Positions 1 to 6,057 of a DNA stretch of 20,136 bases are shown here, piece by piece (the stretch's first letter is position 1; each line of letters starts with the position of its first letter). The translations under genes were made by a program, and so were the position numbers. The DNA lies in contig NZ_JAHZAA010000020.1 of NCBI RefSeq assembly GCF_019424165.1, forward strand, positions 24,117 to 44,252, read 5' to 3'. The DNA comes from Desulfovibrio sp. (GTDB lineage Bacteria > Desulfobacterota > Desulfovibrionia > Desulfovibrionales > Desulfovibrionaceae). Under the pieces are notes generated by a model. That model was not told the origin of the DNA. It saw only the letters and a list, made by a program, of their open reading frames with translations, and did no database searches.

Positions 1-96
1 AAAAACAGTGTTATACAAGTTTCTTACGGCGCAAGGGTCATCCCAATTCCGCAAGGACGAGATATAAAAACAGCAATCGGGGAAGGAGTACTTTAC

Positions 97-642
97 ATGC
101 GCAAGGTTTTGATGATGACCGTAGCGGTTTGCATGCTCATGGCCGGAGCGGCCCTTGCGGCTGACAGCAACGCCGTGCCCGCCGCCAAGATTGGTGTAGT
201 GGACATGCAAACTGTGGCCACGCAGAGCGAACCCGCCGAGGCCGCCAAAAAGCAGATGGAACAGAAGTTCGGCAAAGAACGCGCCGAACTGGAAAAGCAG
301 GGCGAAGCCCTGAAGAAAAAGGCCGAATCGCTCAAAAATCCCAAGGTCAGCGAAGAAAAAAAGCTGGAATTCATCCGCGCCAAGCAGGACCTGGACCAGA
401 AGACCCGCAACTTCCTGCGCAAGGTTGAGCAGGAAGAAGTGAAGCTGCGCCAAGACATGGTGACCCTGGTCTTCAGCGCCACCTATGAAGTGGCCCGTAC
501 CAAGGGCTTCAACTTTGTGGTGGACGTGACTGCGGGCGGCGTTCTGTATGCCGACCAGTCAATGGACCTGACCCAGGACGTGCTCACCGAAGTGAACAGG
601 CTTTACAAAGAAAAGAAAAACGACAAGGGCGGCAAAAAATAA
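97..642 (+). CDS. skp: Periplasmic chaperone Skp/OmpH family
   Basis: This 181-residue protein has an N-terminal signal peptide (basic MRK, hydrophobic core, Ala-rich cleavage region near residues 20-22). A Lys/Glu/Gln-rich stretch at about residues 50-120 follows, predicted to form the long coiled-coil tentacles of Skp. The early segment AAKIGVVDMQ matches the usual 'kIgvVdmq' start of mature OmpH/Skp proteins. In this family the trimer holds unfolded outer-membrane proteins in the periplasm and hands them to the BAM complex. The ATG at 97 is preceded by AAGGAG (83-88) at a good distance. A strong terminator follows at 666-701, so the gene ends its transcript here and is separated from fabZ. 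In many Gram-negatives skp lies near bamA, lpxD, fabZ and lpxA, and the following fabZ fits that neighbourhood. The C-terminus is unusually Lys-rich. Confidence 0.9.
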   Translation: MRKVLMMTVAVCMLMAGAALAADSNAVPAAKIGVVDMQTVATQSEPAEAAKKQMEQKFGKERAELEKQGEALKKKAESLKNPKVSEEKKLEFIRAKQDLDQKTRNFLRKVEQEEVKLRQDMVTLVFSATYEVARTKGFNFVVDVTAGGVLYADQSMDLTQDVLTEVNRLYKEKKNDKGGKK

Positions 643-665
643 GCGCCCGCCAGCAAAGCGACACG

Positions 666-701
666 GCCTCTCGACCCTGACGGGGCGAGAGGCTTTTTTT
701 T
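666..701 (+). terminator. Intrinsic terminator of skp
   Basis: GCCTCTCG (666-673) pairs with CGAGAGGC (686-693) and is followed directly by a run of eight T (694-701). This is a textbook rho-independent terminator 23 bp after the skp stop codon. Confidence 0.9.
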
Positions 702-712
702 GCGGCAATGTT

Positions 713-748
713 GCCTTGCCTGCGCTCTTAAGGCTGCGCGGGCAAGGC
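713..748. repeat. Strong GC-rich stem-loop without T-tract
   Basis: GCCTTGCC (713-720) pairs with GGCAAGGC (741-748). The stem extends inward by five more pairs (one T-G wobble) to a 10-nt loop. No U-tract follows, so it is not a simple terminator. It lies just after the skp terminator and about 230 bp before fabZ. Role unknown. Confidence 0.5.
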
Positions 749-981
749 GCATGCCACGATGCGCAGGTGCAACCGCGCCCCTGGGGGCCATTTGCGCAAC
801 CTTCTGTACAGTCATTTGTGCAGGCGGACGCCGGGATGAACCTTTTGCTCGTATTGTCGCACCTGTTCGCAAAGATAAGGTTTTCAACGGGGCGCACGGC
901 AAAGCGCCGCAGGGACAATGCCGCCGCAATCCCGGCTGTCCCGGTTGCACACACCAAATTCGCCAAGGAGGCCAGAACAAT

Positions 982-1449
982 ATGCAGGATTCAGTGCCAC
1001 AGAGCCAGAGCATGGACATACAGCGCATCTTGCGCCTGCTGCCCCACCGCTACCCCTTCCTGCTGGTGGACAGGGTGGTGGAATGCGTCGCCGGTTCGCA
1101 TATCAAGGCGTACAAAAACATCACATTCAACGAACCGTTTTTCCAGGGGCATTTTCCCGGTGCGCCCATCATGCCCGGCGTGCTCATTCTTGAGGCCCTG
1201 GCCCAGACAGGCGGCCTGCTGGCTGCGTCAGGCATGGGCGATCTGGATGACAAGCTCTTTCTCTTTACCGGCCTTGACGGCGTCAAGTTCCGCCGTCAGG
1301 TGGTCCCCGGCGACCGCCTTGACCTTGAGTGCTCCAACATCCGCATGAAACTCAAGCTTTGCAAGATGGAAGCCCGCGCCTTTGTAGACGGCAAGCTGGC
1401 CGCGGAAGCGCAGATCACCGCTGCCATTGGCGACAGGCCTAAAGACTGA
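982..1449 (+). CDS. fabZ: 3-hydroxyacyl-[ACP] dehydratase FabZ
   Basis: FabZ removes water from (3R)-hydroxyacyl-ACP in fatty-acid elongation, in the cytoplasm. The 155-residue product matches FabZ along its whole length. LLPHRYPFLLVDRV lies near the N-terminus. The hot-dog active-site segment NEPFFQGHFPGAPIMPG carries the catalytic His, and VLILEALAQ carries the catalytic Glu. VVPGDRL and AFVDGKL lie in the C-terminal half. An open frame extends far upstream to about 700, but homology begins only around residue 10 and AAGGAG (965-970) lies 11 nt before the ATG at 982, so that start is chosen; an ATG at 1012 is a weaker alternative. The gene is separated from skp by a terminator and a 280-bp spacer, so it needs its own promoter. 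It ends at a bidirectional terminator shared with mltA. Confidence 0.93.
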   Translation: MQDSVPQSQSMDIQRILRLLPHRYPFLLVDRVVECVAGSHIKAYKNITFNEPFFQGHFPGAPIMPGVLILEALAQTGGLLAASGMGDLDDKLFLFTGLDGVKFRRQVVPGDRLDLECSNIRMKLKLCKMEARAFVDGKLAAEAQITAAIGDRPKD

Positions 1450-1510
1450 ACAGGCGCTGACGAGCGCTGAACAGGCGACGAACAGGCGACGAATATCTTC
1501 AAGCACACAA

Positions 1511-1560
1511 AAGCCCGTTTGCAGCCGGGATATCATTATCCCCCGGCTGCAAACGGGCTT
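1511..1560. terminator. Bidirectional terminator between fabZ and mltA
   Basis: A perfect 19-bp stem (1511-1529 with 1542-1560, loop of 12 nt) sits between two convergent genes. It is flanked by AAAA on the left and TTT on the right, so it can end transcripts from both strands, though both U-tracts are short. Confidence 0.85.
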
Positions 1561-1589
1561 TTCCTCAACCGGCCCAAGACGACCGGTTA

Positions 1590-2762
1590 TTATTTTGCCA
1601 GCAATACCCAGGCCGGGCCTCTGGCATCCAGATGGCTGGCCACATAATTGCCTCTCTCCTCACCGCCGCAAAACACGTCTATACGGTTTTTCTTGATGGC
1701 GCCGCCCACATCCTGCGCAAAGCCGATGCCGCGCAAAGGCACCTTGCCGCGCTGCTGGTCAGGAATGTTCACCCCGTAAGCCACGACAGAGCCCAGGGGG
1801 ATGAAGGTGCGGTCCGTAGCCAGCGACAGCCAATCGTCCACCACCTGCCCCATCGCTCCGGTAGGGCCACGGGTTCCGTAGCGAAAAAAGACATAACTGG
1901 GGTTTTCGTTCAATATCTCGCGCACGCGCTGCGGATTGTCCTTGAACCACTGGCGCTGCTCAAAGATATGCCCTTCCCTGAGCAGGCCTTTCTCACGCAT
2001 GATACGTCCCGAACTTTTGTATTTGTGGCCGTTCTGGCCCGCATAGTTTATATAGGCCTGGGTTCCGTCATCAAAAACCAGCCGGCCTGAACCCTGGATT
2101 TCCAGAAAGAATACGTCCACAGGGTCGGCAGCCCAGGCCAGCTCCAGGCCTTTTCCGGCCAGTATCTGTTTTTCTTCAATGGTACGGCGGTCATAGTAGC
2201 GCCCACGTTTGGCCGCCACCTTTTTGAGGTCCGGCGGCAGCCCGTAGATGGCCTGGGTATACCCCGGCTTGCGTGTACGGCTGGCGCGCACCACTGGCTC
2301 GTAATATCCCGAATACTTTATGCCGTCAGGCACTTCCACCCAGCGGAAATTTGCCAGAAAAAGCTCCGGCTCCCTGTCCAGACGGGGCAGAAGCTCCTGC
2401 AGCCGGGTCAACGTGCGCGAAAGCTCGCCCCAGGTCACGGTCAACCCCGGACGCTGCACGGCAATGGCCGTGGCGGGCTTGCTGTTGACATAGCGCAAAG
2501 ACTTGCGCACGGTAGGAGCCATCTCTTTCCAGCTGGTCAGGTCCTGATTGACAGGCCTCAGGCAGCTTACAAAAAACTCCGGGCTTTCAAAGGCCACAGG
2601 CGGTCCCACTGGTTCCGGAGAAGGAGGGGCCACCTTTTTGCCACAGGCCCCGAGCAGAAAACACATGAGCAGCAGCGCCGCCAGAACCGGTCTGAACCCA
2701 CAGGGCCGGTCGACCGTGCCATAAACACAAGGCGCGTATAACCAAGGAGCATTCTCGTGCAT
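1590..2762 (-). CDS. mltA: Membrane-bound lytic murein transglycosylase A (lipoprotein)
   Basis: MltA cleaves the glycan strands of peptidoglycan, leaving 1,6-anhydro-muropeptides; it sits on the periplasmic face of the outer membrane as a lipoprotein. The ATG at 2762 gives 390 residues with a hydrophobic signal segment ending in the lipobox LLGAC. The MltA domain includes the segment KYSGYYEPVVRASR and the conserved IQGSGRL. The C-terminal 3D domain shows three Asp-containing elements around FAQDVGGAIKKNRIDVFCG, which holds the catalytic Asp in known MltA. The open frame continues upstream to 2858, but starts there would add a long non-signal extension. No start codon lies between 2762 and the lipobox except one inside the hydrophobic core. 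AGGAG lies 13 nt upstream of the ATG. The 5' end overlaps the divergent thioesterase gene by 6 bp. E. coli MltA is 365 residues, so length is normal. Confidence 0.92.
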   Translation of the reverse strand: MHENAPWLYAPCVYGTVDRPCGFRPVLAALLLMCFLLGACGKKVAPPSPEPVGPPVAFESPEFFVSCLRPVNQDLTSWKEMAPTVRKSLRYVNSKPATAIAVQRPGLTVTWGELSRTLTRLQELLPRLDREPELFLANFRWVEVPDGIKYSGYYEPVVRASRTRKPGYTQAIYGLPPDLKKVAAKRGRYYDRRTIEEKQILAGKGLELAWAADPVDVFFLEIQGSGRLVFDDGTQAYINYAGQNGHKYKSSGRIMREKGLLREGHIFEQRQWFKDNPQRVREILNENPSYVFFRYGTRGPTGAMGQVVDDWLSLATDRTFIPLGSVVAYGVNIPDQQRGKVPLRGIGFAQDVGGAIKKNRIDVFCGGEERGNYVASHLDARGPAWVLLAK

Positions 2763-3191
2763 GAAGAGTTCCCCACTCCTGAGATCTGGATGCCCCATCG
2801 TGTTTCCTATGGCGAAACAGATACGATGGGCGTTCTTTATTATGCTGAATATCTGCACCTTTTCGAGCGCGCCCGTAGCGAGTACATCCGCCGCTGCGGC
2901 ATGAGCTACGCCGAGGTGGAGAAGAAAGGCATCATCCTGCCGGTTCGCGAGGCCCAGTGCCGCTACCGTTCGTCTGCCCGTTATGATGACCTTGTGCTGG
3001 TACGGGCGGGCATCAGCGAATGGGGGCGAGCCTCAATGCGCTTTGTATATGAGATATGGAGCGAGGACAAGAAGCGCCTTCTGGCTACCGGCATGACCCA
3101 TCACGCTCTGGTCAACGGCGAAGGCCGCCCCGTGCCTGTACCTGACTGGTTCCGCAGCCTCACGTTTGATGCCGGAAAAGCTTTGGCCTGA
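2757..3191 (+). CDS. Acyl-CoA thioesterase, 4HBT/YbgC-like
   Basis: A 144-residue single hot-dog domain of the 4-hydroxybenzoyl-CoA thioesterase/YbgC group, which hydrolyses acyl-CoA thioesters in the cytoplasm. The hallmark segment is YGETDTMGVLYYAEYLHLFERARSEY, with the catalytic Asp in ETDTMG and the Y-x-x-Y...ERAR helix. The start is GTG at 2757: AAGGAG (2744-2749) lies 7 nt upstream, and the nearby ATG at 2761 is in a different frame. The gene is head to head with mltA and their first codons overlap. YbgC in E. coli belongs to the tol-pal envelope locus, but no tol genes are visible here, so the substrate cannot be inferred. The C-terminal ~15 residues are not conserved-looking. Confidence 0.88.
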   Translation: MHEEFPTPEIWMPHRVSYGETDTMGVLYYAEYLHLFERARSEYIRRCGMSYAEVEKKGIILPVREAQCRYRSSARYDDLVLVRAGISEWGRASMRFVYEIWSEDKKRLLATGMTHHALVNGEGRPVPVPDWFRSLTFDAGKALA

Positions 3192-3653
3192 GCAAACGGA
3201 AAAACCGGATACAACACGCGGTCCGGCAGCTCCGGGATTGCATGCGCAGCCACAACACCCTGTGGAATCAACGAAAAATCTGCGGAGCACCCCACAGCCC
3301 TCCCAACCATCATGGGCGGAAGCAACAGGCTTTTTGTGTTTCACAGGCGCAATGTGATGTTTGCCGGCACATTTGCCCGCAAAACAGGCCGTACGATGTT
3401 GAAAGGCCCCGGAATGTTCCGGGGCCTTTACGTTCCCGCTATCTTGCGCCGCACGGCGGCGCAGACACGGGCGGAGGGGGCGTTATCTGGCAAGGCTTGG
3501 CCGCTTTTGCCGATGGAAAGACTTCGGCAAGAACGGTATCCAGTGGGGGAGCGGGCCGCTTGAGCGGCCGCATATGGCCTCTCAGGAGGCCTGAAAAAAC
3601 AAGAATCAGGCTGTTCTCACAAAAAACCTATAAAAAACTGCTCACGTAAACGT
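3192..3653. other. Gene-free, hairpin-rich spacer
   Basis: These 462 bp hold no convincing gene. An open frame at 3242-3649 lacks a ribosome-binding site and its translation is rich in Arg, Gly and Pro with no domain. The right half carries five compact inverted repeats: 3402-3429, 3445-3463 (TGCGCCGC/GCGGCGCA), 3507-3530 (TTGCCGA/TCGGCAA), 3554-3569 (GGCCGCT/AGCGGCC) and 3576-3591 (GGCCTC/GAGGCC). The last could serve as terminator for the minus-strand gene at 3654. Confidence 0.5.
3402..3429. terminator. Probable terminator after the thioesterase gene
   Basis: AAAGGCCCCGGAA pairs with TTCCGGGGCCTTT, a perfect 13-bp stem around a TG loop (effectively about 11 bp with a tetraloop-like tip). 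Only three T follow, so it is a strong stem with a weak U-tract. It is 210 bp beyond the thioesterase stop. Confidence 0.55.
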
Positions 3654-3899
3654 CTATTGCCGGTCTTCAGGTTTATGGCTGGAATCAATGCGGGCAGACT
3701 CCAGACGTCGGGCTTCATCGTCATCCGCGCTTTTTCCTGTGCAGCAGCAAGACATTTCCCGTGGGCGGTCAGCGCTGCCGCAACCACTGTCGCAGCCGCA
3801 ACCGCACTGGCCCTTGCGCATGGCGCGCATCATACGCCTGATAACAAAAAAAGCTGCGGCTGCGATACAGAGCGCCACGATAATCAGTTGTATGTCCAT
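3654..3899 (-). CDS. FeoB-associated Cys-rich membrane protein
   Basis: An 81-residue protein with one N-terminal membrane helix (LIIVALCIAAAAFFVI, residues 5-20), a basic RRMMRAMRK stretch, then a cysteine cluster CGCGCDSGCG and a second group CCC, and a charged tail. This layout matches the short FeoB-associated Cys-rich membrane proteins (PF12669 type), usually found beside ferrous-iron transporter genes; their molecular role is not settled. The cytoplasmic or periplasmic side of the Cys cluster cannot be read directly, though the positive-inside rule favours the cytoplasm. ATG at 3899 has GAGGTGA 6 nt upstream. No feoA or feoB is present in the window, so the gene stands alone. Its promoter overlaps a Fur-box-like palindrome (3933-3955), which implies iron control. 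fur itself lies upstream on the same strand. Confidence 0.75.
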   Translation of the reverse strand: MDIQLIIVALCIAAAAFFVIRRMMRAMRKGQCGCGCDSGCGSADRPREMSCCCTGKSADDDEARRLESARIDSSHKPEDRQ

Positions 3900-3920
3900 C
3901 TTAAATCACCTCACGTTTTC

Positions 3921-3955
3921 ATAGTGCGCCTAGCGAAAATGAAAGTCAAGTTCGC
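3921..3955 (-). promoter_or_regulatory. Promoter and Fur-box-like operator of the Cys-rich membrane protein gene
   Basis: Read on the minus strand, TTGACT (3944-3949) and CACTAT (3921-3926) are 17 bp apart. A 23-bp imperfect palindrome at 3933-3955 covers the -35 box: GCGAA/TTCGC outer arms, TGA/TCA inner arms, 8 of 11 positions paired. Its central 19 bp (GAAAATGAAAGTCAAGTTC) matches the classical Fur box GATAATGATAATCATTATC at 13 of 19 positions by hand alignment. Confidence 0.6.
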
Positions 3956-4254
3956 AATGACCTGATTTCAACTCTGCCACGGCATAGACGCGCTTTGCCG
4001 CCAGTCGGCACGGATATTCGAGGATAAAGAAAACCAGAAGCAGGCCGGACGCATGCCGTTCAGGCAAGCACGCAACCAAAGCCATGCTCTGCGGCAAAAA
4101 AATAACCTCAACGGCAGTTTCTGCCGGCCACTCACGGCCACATCTGCTGTGGCCGTGTGCGTATGGGGACCGCAACAGGTGACCCCGTTACGGAACAGCA
4201 AGTTATTTCATGCGGCACACAGGCTGAAAGCCCTGTCGCAACCGCATGAAGCTC
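3956..4254. other. Spacer between fur and the Cys-rich protein gene
   Basis: No gene is supported here. The spacer contains the inverted repeats described as the candidate fur terminator (4096-4126) and an additional perfect 10-bp stem CACGGCCACA/TGTGGCCGTG at 4133-4157 with a 5-nt loop. The remainder up to the fur stop shows nothing recognisable. Confidence 0.4.
4096..4126 (-). terminator. Candidate fur terminator
   Basis: On the minus strand CGGCAG-AAA-CTGCCG (4112-4126) is followed nine nt later by seven T (4096-4102 read in complement). The gap between stem and T-run is longer than ideal, and it lies 130 bp beyond the fur stop codon, so this is tentative. Confidence 0.35.
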
Positions 4255-4719
4255 TTACCTGTTTTCTTCGGCGGCCTGGGTACGGCACATTTCGCACAGA
4301 CCGTACAGGTTGTGTACATGGCCCCGCAGCCTGAAGCCGTATTTTTCGGCCATTTCACGCTGTAGAGTTTCAATGCGCGGGTCGCAGATTTCCACGATCT
4401 TGCCGCACTGCAGGCAGACCAGATGGTCGTGATGGCTGTCGGGTCTGGCGACTTCATAACGGGTAATGCCGTCGCTGAAGTGAATTTCCATAGCCATACC
4501 GGCGTCACAGAGCAGTTTGAGGGTACGGTATACCGTCGTTTGCCCGATACCCGGATCGCGCTGCAGGATGTGTTGGTAAAACTCTTCAAGAGAGTGGTGG
4601 CCCGGCAGCTCAAAAAAGGCTTCGGCTATGATGCGCCGTTGCGATGTGGTGTTCAGGCCCTTGCGGTTCATGAACTCCAGAAAGTCCGCCAGGCAGGCGT
4701 TACGCTGTGTTGCTGTCAT
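4255..4719 (-). CDS. fur: Ferric uptake regulator family protein (Fur)
   Basis: A 154-residue metal-dependent repressor. The N-terminal winged helix includes TSQRRIIAEAFF and the recognition region GQTTVYRTLKLL (residues 59-70). The dimerisation domain has HHDH (96-99), CLQC (102-105), GHVHNLYG (133-140) and CEMC (142-145), the paired CxxC motifs binding structural zinc. E110 aligns with the position that is Asp in peroxide sensor PerR and Glu in most Fur proteins, which favours Fur. Against this, the gene is divergent from ahpC, a typical PerR target, so a peroxide-sensing role is not excluded. ATG at 4719 is the natural start for the family; the ribosome-binding site is not a clean AGGAGG (GGGGG/TAGG region upstream). 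A promoter is readable at 4740-4769. Confidence 0.87.
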   Translation of the reverse strand: MTATQRNACLADFLEFMNRKGLNTTSQRRIIAEAFFELPGHHSLEEFYQHILQRDPGIGQTTVYRTLKLLCDAGMAMEIHFSDGITRYEVARPDSHHDHLVCLQCGKIVEICDPRIETLQREMAEKYGFRLRGHVHNLYGLCEMCRTQAAEENR

Positions 4720-4739
4720 AATTGCCTACCCCCGGGAGC

Positions 4740-4769
4740 AATATAAAATATTTTCCACGTTCATGCCAA
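4740..4769 (-). promoter_or_regulatory. fur promoter
   Basis: On the minus strand TTGGCA (4764-4769) is followed after 17-18 bp by TTATAT/TATATT (4740-4746). The -10 region lies in a small palindrome AATAT-AAA-ATATT (4740-4752), a possible operator. The transcript start would fall near 4733, giving a very short leader. Confidence 0.55.
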
Positions 4770-5024
4770 GAAAAACAAAGCGCGAGTTTTTCGAGCCTGT
4801 TATGCTGAAATGTTCAGAGAATACATCTTTATTTGTGACGCACTTTCAAATAAAAAGCAATGAATTACAAGAACCTGTCATGGGCTTAAATCCCGGTAAT
4901 CCCTACAGCGTGAAGGCCTTGCCCCTTTGCTGCCCGCTCGGTAGCCTGTATATAAGGTTTAAAATCAAAGAGTACAGTCGTTGATTTTCCAGAACAGGAT
5001 GAGCTGGATTTTTTTGCAGCAGAC
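4770..5024. other. Long AT-rich divergent spacer between fur and ahpC
   Basis: Apart from the inverted repeats noted at 4805-4817 and 4828-4854, this part of the roughly 400-bp fur-ahpC spacer holds no supported gene. It is distinctly more AT-rich than the flanking genes at its left end. Confidence 0.4.
4828..4854. repeat. Inverted repeat in the fur-ahpC intergenic region
   Basis: TTTATTTG (4828-4835) and CAAATAAA (4847-4854) form perfect 8-bp arms around 11 nt. A smaller palindrome CTGAA-ATG-TTCAG lies beside it at 4805-4817. Both sit upstream of the fur promoter and far upstream of ahpC. They could bind a regulator or be chance in an AT-rich stretch. Confidence 0.4.
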
Positions 5025-5059
5025 TTGACATTTTTATTAGGATTGAATACTGTTTTCAA
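5025..5059 (+). promoter_or_regulatory. ahpC promoter with overlapping palindrome
   Basis: A perfect -35 TTGACA (5025-5030) is followed after 17 bp by a weak -10 TACTGT (5048-5053). A 17-bp near-perfect palindrome TTGAATACTGTTTTCAA (5043-5059), with seven of eight positions paired about the centre at 5051, covers the -10. A strong -35 with a poor -10 under a palindrome is typical of a regulated promoter. The regulator (the divergent Fur-family protein or another peroxide sensor) is inference. Confidence 0.6.
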
Positions 5060-5120
5060 ACAGGACGATCCCCAACCCTTTCCGGAGCCGTACGCGCGTT
5101 CCGCCTGCAAGGAAAATAAT

Positions 5121-5687
5121 ATGGCAAATCTGATCAATTCCAAGGTTGAACCCTTCAATGTGCAGGCCTATCACCTGGGTGAACTGAAAAATGTATGCGA
5201 CACCGACCTGCAGGGTCACTGGTCCATTTTCTTTTTCTATCCTGCCGACTTTACCTTTGTGTGCCCCACCGAGCTTGAAGACCTGTCGGACACCTACGAA
5301 GACTTTAAAAAACTCAATTGCGAAATTTACTCTGTCTCCACAGACAGTGCCTTTGTGCATAAAGCCTGGGCCGATGCTTCTCCGAGCATCGCCAAAATCA
5401 GGTACCCCATGCTTTCCGACAGTGCCGGCACCCTTTCCCGTGCTTTTCACGTGCTTATTGAAGAAGCCGGTCAGGCCCTGCGCGGCAGCTTTATTGTGAA
5501 CCCCGAAGGCATCATCAAAGCGTATGAAGTGCACGACCTCGGTATTGGGCGTAATGCCGAAGAACTGCTGCGCAAGCTTGAAGCTGCCCAGTTTGTGGCC
5601 CAGCACGGCGATCAGGTATGCCCAGCCCGCTGGAAGCCCGGCAAATCTACCCTTAAGCCCGGCCTTGACCTGGTGGGCAAGCTCTAA
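5121..5687 (+). CDS. ahpC: Alkyl hydroperoxide reductase subunit C (2-Cys peroxiredoxin)
   Basis: AhpC reduces H2O2, organic peroxides and peroxynitrite in the cytoplasm. The 188-residue protein is co-linear with E. coli AhpC (187 residues). It has the peroxidatic Cys48 in FYPADFTFVCPTE, the conserved YSVSTDSAFVHKAW, and the resolving Cys167 in VCPARWKPG, followed by the C-terminal tail seen in robust-type 2-Cys peroxiredoxins. ATG at 5121 is chosen because AAGGA (5109-5113) lies 7 nt upstream and the family begins there. An in-frame upstream extension to 5025 runs through the promoter and is not real. No ahpF follows, so reducing power must come from thioredoxin or another reductase encoded elsewhere. 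The gene is monocistronic, with a good terminator at 5744. Confidence 0.96.
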   Translation: MANLINSKVEPFNVQAYHLGELKNVCDTDLQGHWSIFFFYPADFTFVCPTELEDLSDTYEDFKKLNCEIYSVSTDSAFVHKAWADASPSIAKIRYPMLSDSAGTLSRAFHVLIEEAGQALRGSFIVNPEGIIKAYEVHDLGIGRNAEELLRKLEAAQFVAQHGDQVCPARWKPGKSTLKPGLDLVGKL

Positions 5688-5743
5688 GCCCTGTATTTCT
5701 CAGTCCCATAGCCTCACCCCTCCTCTGGCACTATCCCCGAACC

Positions 5744-5777
5744 GGAACCACCCGCGCAAGCGGGTGGTTCCTTTATA
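5744..5777 (+). terminator. ahpC terminator
   Basis: GGAACCACCCGC (5744-5755) pairs with GCGGGTGGTTCC (5760-5771) around a GCAA tetraloop, followed by TTTATATT. Perfect 12-bp stem 56 bp after the ahpC stop. Confidence 0.88.
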
Positions 5778-5789
5778 TTCATCATAGTT

Positions 5790-5818
5790 ATCTGGTCAGG
5801 CTAATTGATCTGGTCAGG
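5790..5818. repeat. Short direct repeat
   Basis: ATCTGGTCAGG occurs at 5790-5800 and again at 5808-5818, separated by 7 nt. It lies in the spacer between the ahpC terminator and the long inverted repeat at 5851. Function unknown. Confidence 0.5.
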
Positions 5819-5850
5819 GCATCTTCAATACACGCATGTGTACCGAAGCA

Positions 5851-5918
5851 AGCAAAGGCCTTTTTCACGCCGGAGACGCCCCATATGAGACGCGACCGGC
5901 GTAAAAAAGGCCTTTGCT
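5851..5918. repeat. Long inverted repeat between ahpC and uvrA
   Basis: Two 23-bp arms (5851-5873 and 5896-5918) are complementary except for one position; the loop is 22 nt. Each arm runs AGCAAAGGCC, then a T-run, then ACGCCGG or CACGCCGG. The T-runs lie inside the arms rather than after them, so this differs from a standard terminator. It sits between convergent genes and could stop transcription, or be a degenerate mobile palindromic element. The rest of 5919-6057 holds nothing recognisable. Confidence 0.7.
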
Positions 5919-6057
5919 ATCAGATTGATCTCAAAAAATCTTTTTACTCCCTGATCCTTGCAGCGCCAGATTTTCCCAGGCAGGCTCCGGGCGTTTTACC
6001 GCATGGGCTGTCTTCAGCCGCAAGGTCTCGGCACAGGCTGCCTGGCGCGCTGTGCGC

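Noticed and set aside
700..981. N-terminal extension of the fabZ frame
   Set aside because: It runs through the skp terminator and the hairpin at 713-748, has no homology to FabZ, and a good ribosome-binding site sits at 965-970 before the accepted start.
3301..3340. Possible SRP RNA-like GGAAGCAAC
   Set aside because: Only a few bases resemble the conserved SRP tetraloop helix; the surrounding stem is absent.
3242..3649. A 135-codon frame in the spacer
   Set aside because: No ribosome-binding site, no domain, overlaps several hairpins, and composition resembles non-coding GC-rich DNA.
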